Origin: an uncultured bacterium
GTDB taxonomy: Bacteria; Patescibacteria; JAEDAM01; Absconditabacterales; Absconditicoccaceae
Reading direction: 5' to 3'
Length of the DNA stretch: 10,622 bases
Assembly (NCBI GenBank): GCA_937950065.1
Contig: CALFEN010000066.1
Span: 1 to 10,622, forward strand
Below, in pieces: positions 1 to 8,232 of this stretch. Position numbers and translations under genes: made by a program. The notes beneath the pieces are model-generated. The model was not told the DNA's origin. It ran no database searches and saw only the letters and a list, made by a program, of their open reading frames with translations. Each line of letters begins with the position of its first letter. Position 1 is the first letter of the stretch.

Positions 1-1
1 T

Positions 2-3000
2 TATACTTACAATACTACTCTCACTAACTTATCTATTCCGCGATCTTTTACTGACGGGAATAACTTTTGGAAAATTAGAGCTCAAGATGCTACTGGGAAC
101 CTATCCGACTATACCGACGAAATGCAATTTACTGTGAGTTGATGAATTTCTTCAAACTGATGAATTATATTTTTATCCGGCAAATATACTAATAACAGCA
201 GTACTAGCGTAAAAGTTTATTCCTCTTGATATAATTTCTTTACAATGAGCGGTAGTGGAATAGAATGAATACTAACATGAACTTTTGTATGATCATGAGT
301 TTATGACGTATCTCTCTCTACTTGAAATTGACAAAAAAACGTTTCTATACAATTCTCAAGCGGATCTACATATTCTGATATTTACACATGAAGTATTATA
401 CTAGATACTGTAGGCCCTACTATATCTGTTACAAATTATAGTTCCTGACAAAATGTAACATGAAATATTACTCTAATTTGAGTATTTAATGATACATATA
501 GTATTACAGGTTTTAATATCTTGCATAACTGGACAAGTATTAATCATACTTATTCTTTTGGATGATATGGTCTTGAATATACTCCAGCATGATCTATATC
601 AGATTCATGAGACTGATACTCCTATGCAGCCACTTGAAACGGCACAAGCGTTGTATCTTCATGGACTAAAAATCTGACATTGAGTTGCTGAAAAAATACA
701 ATAACTATAACATGACAAGATTATGCATGAAATCCAGCCAGTACATCATTGGATATTTATAGAAATTGATTGTTGTCATCTAGCTATGCAACCCCTATAG
801 ATTGAAATACAGTAACTATGCATATATACTTTGATATACCTGTAGCCTGATATTCTATACAATATGGAACTGACGCAAGTAATCTCACAGGTATTATTGG
901 TGGAGGGTCTTCTTCTTACTTTACATGAATTAGCGTTACTTTAGGTAGTCTATCAGCAAACACTAGGTATTATTATAAAATACAAGCTACAGACTGTGGT
1001 GATTCGCCTATATCCAATTTGATGACATTTACTACTCCAAAAACAATAAATATTTCCGAACTTACTTGAACAATTATCACTACATGATCAGTGATATTTA
1101 CAGGAATAACTTCTACATGAGCAATTTTTAATACAACATGAACTCTTGATTTGAATTCTGAAACATGAGCAAATAATATCACACTAAACGCAAGTGGTCT
1201 TACTATTACAGCCAGCGGTTGAAATTGGGATTGAATTATCCTTGCTCCATATCTTATGCCTACCACTTGAAGTATTGTTATAAGCGGATATTCCAGAATA
1301 GACGACCTTACATATGGAATATGAAATCCAGATGTTGAATTATTCTTTTCAGGGCAGGTAGCTAATGTGAGTCTTGATGTATGAAGTAGCTATAATGGAC
1401 AGACTTTATACGTATACAGATCTTGAGATGGTTGATTGACTTATTCAAGCATTTGAAGCTGTCTAGTCTCATTATGAATATGTAAATTTACTACAGACAG
1501 ATTTTCAGTATTTACTCTGCTACAAAGCACTGACGATGTTCCAGACCAATTTACATTTGTAGATCAATGAAGTTTGGATCTAAATACTACAGTCACTTCA
1601 AACCAAATCACCATATCCTGAATAACAACATGAGTAACTGCTACTGTTTCTTGAGGTGAATACAAAGTAAACAATGGATATCGGGTAACAACTAATACCA
1701 CAGTTTATAGTGGAGATCAGATTACTTTGAGAGGAACGACATCATCAAACTATTCCACAACAGTAAATGTAGTTTTTAATGCATGAAGCGTTTTTGATAC
1801 CTTCTCTATTACAACCAAATCATGAGGCTCAAGTTCAGGCGGTGGAAGTACTATCGGCGGTGGTTGATCCTACTATCCTTCAAGGCTCTCTTGAGATGAT
1901 GATGACGATAGTGATGACGATGACGAAAATAATAATGAAAATCCAGATTCATGAGATGACGATCAATGAGACGATGATAGCGATATAAGCCAATCAGAAA
2001 AAGATCTATTGGAAGAAGCACAATCTCTAAATAAAATTCCTTTGGAAGTAGTTATAAACTGAATCACATATTATATAAATGTTCCTGTATTTAAAGATGA
2101 TGGTTATAATGATAAAATGCAGAAAATTTCTTTACAAGTATCAGAGTATCTAAAAAAGAAAAAGTTTGCAGACACTAAAACCAAAGAAGCAATAGATAAA
2201 TACAATGACTTCCTTGGTATGCTGAAACTATCCAAAGACAGATGAAATGATGATGCAAAAGATTTTGCAAAAAAATATTTAAACGAATTTGTACAAATCC
2301 TTAAATCTTCAAATTCATGAGACTCCAATACCAATCCTTCAGATGGATCACGAGACGACAGTAAAAATCCTTCTACTTGAAATGATTACAATAGTGAAAT
2401 ATCAAAGGCATTGATATTTATGTATGACAACTGACTTACAAAATACTATACTTTGAATTATTATAGGCCTTATGAAAAAATAACCAGAGAGCAAGCCGCT
2501 AAAATGCTAGTATGATTTGCAAAAAACGTGCTATGAAAGAAACCGGATTTATCAAAAACTTGTTATTTTTCAGATATATCAAACGCTGATCCTAGTTTGA
2601 AAAGCTATATTACAGAATCCTGTCAACTTGGTATATTTAAGTGAACTGGCGGAAAATTTTATCCGTTTGCTCCTATGACAAAAGCGGAAATCTCTGCTGT
2701 ATTGGTAAGGACGCTGTACGGAAGCATGAATGAAAGCGGAAACTATTGGTTTGCAAATTATGCAACCAAAGCTAAAATAATGGGAATAACAAACGAAACA
2801 AATATATCTAACTTCTTGAAACCATTGACCAGATATGAAATAGCATTGATGATCTATAGAGCTTCACAGTTTGCAGACAGTTCCAATTATATAAGCTCAT
2901 CATCAAGCAATTCTACATCAAGTTCTACGGCATCATCTTCAACCTCTGACAGCGGCATCTCGACCAGCCAATCTGTAGAATCTAGTGAAGATTCTCAAAC

Positions 3001-3043
3001 AGAATCAGAATTTGATTCCTTGATAGAAAATCTTTTTAAATAA
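2..3043 (+). CDS. Large secreted surface protein, Ig/FN3-like domains plus C-terminal SLH domains (5' end outside window)
   Basis: The frame stays open for 1013 codons to TAA when TGA is read as Gly (about 59 in-frame TGAs); the start lies upstream of the window. Visible order: Ser/Thr/Gly/Asn-rich beta domains of Ig-like type; an FN3-like domain at residues ~263-346 with the typical strand LSANTRYYYKIQATD; a beta module ending in C-x(6)-CKFTTDRFSVFTLL (~residues 420-500); another beta domain; a Gly- then Asp-rich linker (~600-660); a Lys-rich helical segment (~665-770); then three SLH-like segments (~800-845, ~852-907, ~916-963) containing ITREQAAKMLVGFA, TKAEISAVLVRTLYG and LTRYEIALMIYRA; and a Ser-rich acidic tail. 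Two Cys in SLH segment 2 could form a disulfide. SLH domains usually anchor proteins to cell-wall polymer, so I infer a long cell-surface protein, possibly for attachment. The Asp-rich stretch may bind calcium. The ligand is unknown. Confidence 0.88.
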
Positions 3044-3069
3044 GTTTTATCTTATAATCATTTCTAAAG

Positions 3070-3096
3070 AGCTACTCAACATTGAGTAGCTTTTTG
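3070..3096 (+). terminator. Rho-independent terminator after the SLH surface protein gene
   Basis: A perfect 10-bp inverted repeat (AGCTACTCAA / TTGAGTAGCT, 3070-3091), with a very short loop that would open to about 4 nt, is followed by a T run. It lies 26 nt after the TAA stop of the SLH gene and about 100 nt before the next start, so the two genes are probably separate transcription units. Confidence 0.88.
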
Positions 3097-3137
3097 TAAA
3101 AAAAATAAAATACTGTAGATTTTTTTTATAAAATTAT

Positions 3138-3143
3138 TATAAT
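3138..3143 (+). promoter_or_regulatory. Putative -10 element for the DUF333 gene
   Basis: A perfect TATAAT lies 50 nt upstream of the ATG at 3194. No good -35 is found at normal spacing; TGTAGA at 3114-3119 (18-nt spacer) is the nearest and matches poorly. In an AT-rich intergenic region a single hexamer is weak evidence. The surrounding AAATTATTATAA is shared with the promoter candidate upstream of the 4808 gene. Confidence 0.35.
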
Positions 3144-3193
3144 AAATTTAAGAGAATTTTTTCTCAATTATTTTTATTTTATAATTACAAAAG

Positions 3194-4576
3194 ATGAAAA
3201 AAATAGTATTTTTTTTAACGCTCTTATTCGCAAGTTTTGGAACTTTTGCTATGTCAAACCCAGCTTCAGAAAATTGTACAGCTAATTGAGGGGAGATAAA
3301 ACTTGAAAAAATTTGAGACGGATCAGTAATCGGTGTTTGTTATTTTGATGACAACAGACAATGCGAAGAATGGGCTATGTACAGAAATGAATGTCCTGTA
3401 GGATGATTGAAAGTCACAGGGTATGTACTAGATTCTTCTAGATACTGTGCAATCGTAGGAGGAACATTTACTCCAAAACAAGATGAATCAATCCCAGAAA
3501 AAGCTGACCAACTTGGGACTTGTACTTTACCAAACGGAAAGACATTAAACGCTCGGGATCTATACAACAATAAAGCAGATAGCGGATTAAGTTGAGATTT
3601 TTTGAGTTGAGAAGTACTTCCTTTGAGCGGAACAGGAGAAATAAGTGCTGAAGTCGCTATGACAAATACAACTCAAAGCTGTGGTTCTATTTGAGCAGCA
3701 TTAGAAGAACAAAACATGGCATTAGCCGACGCTTTCGTAGTAAAATATAATAAGAAATTATCAACATTAAGCGCAGACAAACAAGAGAAACTTCAAATAA
3801 AAGTTATTGCAAATTTGGATAAATTTATACAAAAATATGAAGGGGAAACTTGAGATAAATATACAGAAATAGTAAATGTATTGAGATACATAGAATGTAT
3901 GATAGACAAGTCTACAGGAGTAGACAATCCTGATACAGATACTGACACTACTTCACAAGAAATCCAAACATTGAGTATAGACGATATAACCGATGTAATG
4001 TCATGAGATGACAGAGTAATATTATACGACAGTGGATATATTGTACTGAATATCAAGTATCCTGTAGTATGATTGGCAGAAATCGATGATGCTACAAAAA
4101 CTTTTGTGTATAGCGAGATAGAAAACTTTATCAAAGATCTGCCTCAAGAAAAACCTTATGTAGAAGATATGCAATATTCATTATATATAGATTATACATT
4201 GAATAACGTAGATAATAAATATATAACTATAAAATTTAGCCTATCATCTTATTTTGGATGAGCACATCCAAGTAATTATATCAAAACATTCAATTTTGAT
4301 AAAGAAACTCAAAAAGACATTTCTTTGGAAGAATACTTAACATGAAAAGCTGATTATCTAACTAAACTTTCAAATTTATCTTATGCTGCATTGTCAGGAA
4401 ATGAAGCCTTGACAGATTTGAATCGGATAAAAGAATGAACAGCCGCTACAGGCACAAACTACCAATTTTTTAATGTAATAGACTGATGACTTACTGTTTA
4501 TTTCCCTGCATATCAAGTTGGTCCTTATGCCGCTTGAGAACAATCTATAGATATAAAACTAGACGATATAAAATAG
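3194..4576 (+). CDS. Secreted protein with two DUF333 units and a DUF3298/RsiV-like C-terminal domain
   Basis: 460 residues, 15 in-frame TGA read as Gly, stop TAG. The start is the first ATG of the frame and gives an ideal signal peptide: MKK, a hydrophobic core, then a likely cut after TFA at residue 19; there is no lipobox Cys. Residues 22-71 are a textbook DUF333 domain: NPAS-x-NC, GG, GVC-x-F, QCEEWA, ECPVGG, with Cys 28, 49, 57 and 67 probably disulfide-bonded. Residues ~83-125 look like a second, degenerate DUF333 unit (YC..VGG.F, LG.C.LPNGK, LYN). A middle helical region (~170-240) and a Thr/Asp linker follow. Residues ~261-460 match the DUF4163/DUF3298 type found in PdaC and RsiV: YFGGAHPSNYIKTFNFD with SLEEYL, and the closing VYFPAYQVGPYAAGEQ. 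Neither domain has an assigned catalytic role here. I infer an extracellular or envelope protein, perhaps wall-associated; the 'hemolysin' label sometimes given to DUF333 is not supported. Confidence 0.9.
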
Positions 4577-4580
4577 AAAA

Positions 4581-4601
4581 TTTATAGAATTAATCTATAA
4601 A
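4581..4601 (+). repeat. Inverted repeat just after the stop codon
   Basis: TTTATAGA and TCTATAAA form a perfect 8-bp stem with a 5-nt loop, starting 4 nt after the TAG stop of the DUF333 gene. It is AT-rich and has no following T run, so it is not a terminator by itself. It may protect the 3' end of the mRNA or be fortuitous in such AT-rich sequence. Confidence 0.45.
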
Positions 4602-4618
4602 TCTTTAGATAAGCAAAT

Positions 4619-4651
4619 AAAGAGAGGGGGAAAACAAACCTCTCTTTTTTT
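4619..4651 (+). terminator. Rho-independent terminator after the DUF333 gene
   Basis: AAAGAGAGG (4619-4627) pairs with CCTCTCTTT (4639-4647) around an 11-nt loop, and the T run reaches 4651. It ends the single-gene transcript of the DUF333/DUF3298 protein. Confidence 0.85.
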
Positions 4652-4748
4652 GATATAAAATAATTTTTTTTAAAAAATAAAATACCAGACATAATTATAT
4701 ATTTTTATAATATATTTTCCTATCTTCAAAAAATACAGAAAATTATAT

Positions 4749-4776
4749 TTGATTTTCTGATAAAAATTATTATAAA
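4749..4776 (+). promoter_or_regulatory. Putative promoter of the small gene at 4808
   Basis: TTGATT (4749-4754), a 16-nt spacer, and TATAAA (4771-4776) lie about 31 nt upstream of the ATG. The same layout, TTGA(T/A)T with a 16-nt spacer, recurs in the two candidates of the 6340-6574 region, which raises confidence that this is the organism's housekeeping promoter form. A second TATAAT at 4706-4711 has no -35 partner that I could see. Confidence 0.5.
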
Positions 4777-4807
4777 TTTTTTAATTTTATATAAATAGAT
4801 ATTCAAA

Positions 4808-5020
4808 ATGCCTGAAAGCAGATATGACAAATGATTAAGTCTTGGTTATCCTAGTTTTGGCAGTCAAAGAGAATATAGAGATTATATAGAAAATTGTGAA
4901 GAGATAGAGTGTGTCCTTGGAAGAAGAGTAATAGAAGATAGAAAAAGAAACATAAAGACTGTAGAATATAGAGAAAGCATCTCTTCTCTTTGAGAAGCAA
5001 AGAAAAGAAAAAAGAGATAG
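4808..5020 (+). CDS. Small basic hypothetical protein (70 residues)
   Basis: I do not recognise this protein. The ATG opens a 71-codon frame ending in TAG, with two TGA codons read as Gly. It begins MPESRYDKGLSLGYPSFG, continues with a charged, probably helical part (REYRDYIENCEEIECVLGRRVIEDRKR) and ends in a strongly basic tail (EAKKRKKR). There is no signal peptide or membrane segment, so it is probably cytoplasmic; the basic tail could touch nucleic acid, but that is a guess. Support that it is a gene: a promoter candidate about 30 nt upstream, a terminator 56 nt downstream, and no good alternative for this interval. An opposite-strand frame here is low-complexity and runs into clpP and the terminator. 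No Shine-Dalgarno, as elsewhere in the window. Confidence 0.6.
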
Positions 5021-5075
5021 TAGTCCAATTGAAAATTTAAAAAACTTATTTCCGACAAAATTTAAAAATAAAAAT

Positions 5076-5101
5076 AAACTGCCTGATTGGGCAGTTTTTT
5101 C
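5076..5101. terminator. Bidirectional terminator between convergent genes
   Basis: AAACTGCC (5076-5083) and GGCAGTTT (5090-5097) form an 8-bp stem with a 6-nt loop. On the plus strand a T run follows (5095-5100), ending the small gene. On the minus strand the stem is followed by TTATTTTTATTTTT-like sequence, so it also serves clpP, whose stop ends only 5 nt away at 5106. Confidence 0.85.
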
Positions 5102-5105
5102 ATTA

Positions 5106-5708
5106 CTATTTTCAAAGGTTTGCAACGTCTTTAGGGTAGATTATTTTATCTATGATTCAATAATTTAAAGCATCTTCTGCTGTCATGTATTTATCTCTTT
5201 CCATATCTTGAGCAACTCTTTCCAATGGTTGTCAACTATGAAAAGCTGTTATTTCATTAAGTTTTTTTTTGAGCCTCAAAATCTGTTCAGCGTGAATAGC
5301 AATGTCTGTAGCCTGTCACTCAAGTCATGATAATGAAGGCTGATGTATCATTATTTCAGCGTTTGGCAGAGCAAATCTTTTTCATTTACTTCATCAGTTT
5401 AAGAGGAATGCTCACATACTTGCAGCAAGTCATAGACATACAGTCACTACATCACACTGGATATACTGCATAGTATCGTATATAGCAAGTCATGAACTAA
5501 CCACTCAACCAGGTGAATTTACATACATCAAAATATCTTTTTCAGGATCCTGTTTTTCCAAATACAGTAATTGTGCTATTATAAGGTTCGCCATATTTGG
5601 CTCTACTTGTGTTCACAAAAATATTATCCTATCCTCCAACAATCTGGAGTAAATATCATAAGCTCTTTCTCATGCGCTTGTTTTTTCTATTACGGTAGGT
5701 ATTATCAT
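5106..5708 (-). CDS. clpP: ATP-dependent Clp protease proteolytic subunit ClpP
   Basis: 200 residues, the normal length for this serine peptidase, which forms tetradecameric chambers and degrades proteins fed in by a Clp ATPase in the cytoplasm. The catalytic triad is present: Ser97 in GLAASMGAFLL, His122 in MIHQP, and Asp172 in [13 protein letters not shown]. Other family marks are VNSPGG (63-68), the start of the oligomerisation region after it, and EGQATDI (130-136). Of 15 Gly codons, 14 are TGA, including Gly68, the Gly before the active Ser, and Gly99 right after it, so with the standard code the gene would be unreadable. The ATG was chosen because it gives the usual [24 protein letters not shown]-terminus. 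It begins 4 nt after the stop of the nitroreductase gene, so the two are probably co-transcribed. No Clp ATPase gene is in the window. Stop TAG. Confidence 0.97.
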
Positions 5709-5712
5709 TATT

Positions 5713-6339
5713 TTATTTTATATATATAAATACGTCTTCTTTGGGAAATCTTAATTTAGCCATTTTGGAGTAAACATCATCCTCTGATCTGTAACCTATA
5801 GGACACAGTGTTATAGATCAAAGTGATAATTTATCTAATCACAGTATTTCATCACACTTATCATTATCAAACCACTCTATAGGACAGCAATCTATGTCTA
5901 ACATCGCACAAGTATACACCAAGAATCCTAATGCAATATAAACTTGTTTTTGCAGCCAGACATTGCCATCATGTTCTTTGGAGGCCTTGGAGATAGCTCT
6001 ATTTCTAAACATCTCCAATTCCTGAAAAGGCACATGTCTTTTTTCAGATATCTCTTTGATGTATTTATCAATATGATCTTCTCACATATCTTTGATATAG
6101 CACAAAACGATGAGATGTGAACAGTCAGTGATTTGAGATTGATCTTTTGCTATTTCTCTTATCTGTTGTTTTATTTTTGGGTTTGTAATTACCACAAATT
6201 TCCAGCCTTGTAATCCATAAGAAGAAGGAGCAAGCCTGATACTCTCCAAAATAGTATCAAGATCTTTGTCAGACACTTTTTTATCTTTATCAAATACTTT
6301 TACCGAGGCTCTAGTATTTAATTTTTCTATTATATCCAT
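5713..6339 (-). CDS. NfsB-like FMN-dependent nitroreductase family protein
   Basis: 208 residues, typical of the nitroreductase superfamily of homodimeric FMN-dependent NAD(P)H oxidoreductases. The N-terminus MDIIEKLNTRASVKVFD carries the FMN-binding R-x-S (Arg10, Ser12). APSSYGLQGWKF (37-48) corresponds to the PSS-x(3)-QPW motif of NfsB, with Gly45 in place of Pro. Further NfsB-like stretches are VWLQKQVYIALGFLVYTCAMLDIDCCPIEWFD and CPIGYRSEDD, and the closing KLRFP places Lys195 and Arg197 where NfsB contacts the FMN phosphate. The physiological substrate (quinone, nitro compound, flavin or other) cannot be told. Three of eight Gly codons are TGA, which split the frame in the standard code. 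It is the first gene of a minus-strand operon with clpP. The ATG lies about 30 nt downstream of a promoter candidate. Stop TAA. Confidence 0.93.
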
Positions 6340-6371
6340 AAAGATTTTTTATGCAAATAAAAGCAATAACA

Positions 6372-6399
6372 ATTTTAAATATTTTGTAAGTAAAATCAA
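6372..6399 (-). promoter_or_regulatory. Putative promoter of the nitroreductase-clpP operon
   Basis: On the minus strand, TTGATT (6399-6394), a 16-nt spacer, and TAAAAT (6377-6372) would start transcription about 25 nt before the ATG at 6339. The -35 hexamer lies inside the first copy of the 21-bp repeat. Confidence 0.5.
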
Positions 6400-6410
6400 C
6401 TTGAATTTTT
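6390..6410. repeat. 21-bp palindromic direct repeat, copy 1
   Basis: Identical over 21 bp to 6513-6533. Its core TCAACTTGA is a perfect palindrome around a central C, flanked by AAAA on the left and ATTTT on the right. It covers the -35 of the leftward promoter candidate. The form suits a dimeric regulator's operator, or two back-to-back -35 hexamers. Confidence 0.75.
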
Positions 6411-6512
6411 AAAAAATTCTTTGGGAGAATACTTGAGAAAAAAATAAAACCAACAATCGTTATTTTATATCCAAAAATATATTAATTTTTTCTATGTTTT
6501 TTGTAAAATCAA

Positions 6513-6533
6513 CTTGAATTTTTGAAATTAAAC
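6513..6533. repeat. 21-bp palindromic direct repeat, copy 2
   Basis: Exact second copy of 6390-6410, offset by 123 bp. It contains TTGAAT, the -35 of the rightward promoter candidate for the gene at 6575. Both copies lie in the non-coding stretch between divergent operons. Confidence 0.75.
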
Positions 6534-6551
6534 GTTAAAGTTGTATATATT
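6524..6551 (+). promoter_or_regulatory. Putative promoter of the helical protein-pseudopilin operon
   Basis: TTGAAT (6524-6529), a 16-nt spacer, and TATATT (6546-6551) lie 23 nt upstream of the ATG at 6575. Its -35 is part of repeat copy 2, and its layout mirrors the leftward promoter in copy 1. Confidence 0.5.
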
Positions 6552-6574
6552 TATTTAATAAAATAAAATAACAG

Positions 6575-8224
6575 ATGAATAAAAAAATCTTTATGTTTAT
6601 GCTATTAATTTTTGGTTTATTTTCTCTTACTAGTATAAACATAGTAAGTGCAGACAACGATGATGAAACTTGAAATGTCAATTATACATATTCTGGAATC
6701 GATGAAGCAAAACAAATTTTATCTGACAAATTAGACGAATATAACACAGCTTTGGTAAATTCTCTAGAGACTTTACAAAGTAAATTTAAAAACAATACAG
6801 ATTATCTAATCCTCAAAGCTCTCGGGAAAATAAATATCGGAGATATAAACGTCAAAATGCTTGAACAATATTTTAGTATAAAAACTTCTCTGGTTTCTGA
6901 TTACACTACTATAAATTCAAACTTTTCAATACTTGAAGAAAAGAAAAAATATTGACTTGTTTCTGATACAGATTACACCAGTCAGAAACAGAATTTAAAC
7001 GCCTCCGTTGATGCATTTTTCAGTAAATATTTATCTCTGATTACAGGATTTAACTCCACATACAGCGGAGATAGCGGACAGGTAGCAAATTTCAGCGGAA
7101 ATATTACTAACCTCATATCCTCAAACCAGTCAATATTATCAGGATACGAAGCTCAATACTCTACAATGCAGGATATTGTTTCTAAATACAAAACGTTTGA
7201 TACATATGTGAATCAAATTAAAAATTTATACGATGTAAATTATGACAATCTTTATAATTATATTTCAGATGTAAAGGATATTACAGCAAAAGATTTGGAA
7301 TCTTCTCTGGAAAAACAAATAAGCAATTATTATTCTCAATACAAAAATCTAGAGTATTACAGCGGAGACATCTCTTCCTATAAAGACTCTACAATCTCTT
7401 CATACAAACTTGAAATAGATAATTTTTTAGTAAGTCTTATAAAATCTTTTTATACATCAGATGAATATGATTTTATTACCAATAATTATCTTTCTTTTAA
7501 AACAACTTATATGACCGGCGACGATATAGATTTTAATGCTCTTGTAAATACATCTTTATCCGGAGTATATACAAAGCTTAACTCTACAATGGAAGACGTA
7601 AACGCAAACATAAAAGCTAAACTCAACGCTCTAAACAATCCTTGAACCGTAAATGATGTACAGACAGTCTTGAATCAAGAAGTAGAAAACTATTACAAAA
7701 CAAACAAACAAACAAAACTTGACGATTTTAAATCTTATCTAGACAAGGAGGTAGAACTTATGACTTATAAAACTTCAAGCGAACTTGATTCTTATAATGT
7801 GATAGCAGGCAGAGTCAGTGATGCTCAATCCTTAACATGAGAAGAAAAGCTAGCCGCACTGAAATCATTGATTGATGATATATCAACATTTGAAAGTGGT
7901 CTTATAGACCAATCACTAAAGTCTCAATCAATGAAAATATGGGCTCAAGCTAAAATTGATTATATAGACGCATACATAGAAAACTGAAATTTTAACGTGG
8001 TAGCAGCCAAATACGGAGATATAGATTCCCAATTAAAAAGTATAATGTTATCATTGGAAGAAGACGCTAAAACAAAATGAAAATCTGATACACTTATAGG
8101 AAAAGTACAAACCTGAATAGTAAATGCTGAAAAACTTTTGGCTAAAGATAATGTTTCAAGTAAGAACCAATATCTTATCTTAAAAATAGAAAAAGCCTTG
8201 ATTCGGTTTATATATATAAAATAA
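6575..8224 (+). CDS. Secreted helix-rich protein of unknown function (549 residues)
   Basis: I do not recognise a family. A clear signal peptide (MNKK, hydrophobic core, likely cut after VSA at residue 26) is followed by an acidic start DNDDE. The mature part is nearly all predicted helix, rich in Lys, Asp, Ser, Tyr and Asn, with heptad-like stretches such as IDEAKQILSDKLDEYNTALVNSLETLQSKF and SLEEDAKTKGKSDTLIGKVQ, suggesting elongated helical bundles or coiled coils. No cysteine was found and only one Trp. NTDYLILKALGKI near residue 76 resembles NQYLILKIEKALI at the C-terminus, hinting at repeated helical units. There is no lipobox, transmembrane anchor, LPxTG or SLH motif. Seven TGA codons are read as Gly. 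Stop TAA. It is followed after only 8 nt by the pseudopilin-RCC1 gene, so the products probably act together at the cell surface, but that is inference. The ATG fits the signal peptide; there is no Shine-Dalgarno. Confidence 0.85.
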
Positions 8225-8232
8225 TTTTCTTT

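Noticed and set aside
973..1266. 97-residue minus-strand frame
   Set aside because: Antisense shadow of the surface protein gene; no recognisable motif.
1880..1985. Simple-sequence GATGAC/GATGAT tract as a tandem DNA repeat or phase-variable site
   Set aside because: It encodes an Asp-rich linker with irregular unit order (Ser, Glu, Asn and Gly mixed in); no exact unit repeats often enough to suggest slippage.
3152..3166. GAGAA/TTCTC inverted repeat upstream of the DUF333 gene as an operator
   Set aside because: Only a 4-5 bp AT-rich match with no second copy; not distinguishable from chance.
3793..4134. 113-residue minus-strand frame
   Set aside because: It lies wholly inside the DUF333/DUF3298 gene, whose frame is supported by recognised domains; no family features of its own.
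4835..5125. 96-residue minus-strand frame opposite the small gene
   Set aside because: It is low-complexity (Phe/Ser/Leu-rich), overlaps the end of clpP on the same strand and spans the bidirectional terminator; the plus-strand frame has a better promoter and terminator context.
5713..6339. Nitroreductase as a pseudogene broken by stops
   Set aside because: The internal stops are all TGA and fall on Gly positions; the full frame aligns end to end with NfsB-type proteins under code 25.
6390..6533. Two 21-bp repeats as the start of a CRISPR array
   Set aside because: Only two copies, a spacing of over 100 bp, no further units and no cas genes; the position on divergent promoters explains them better.
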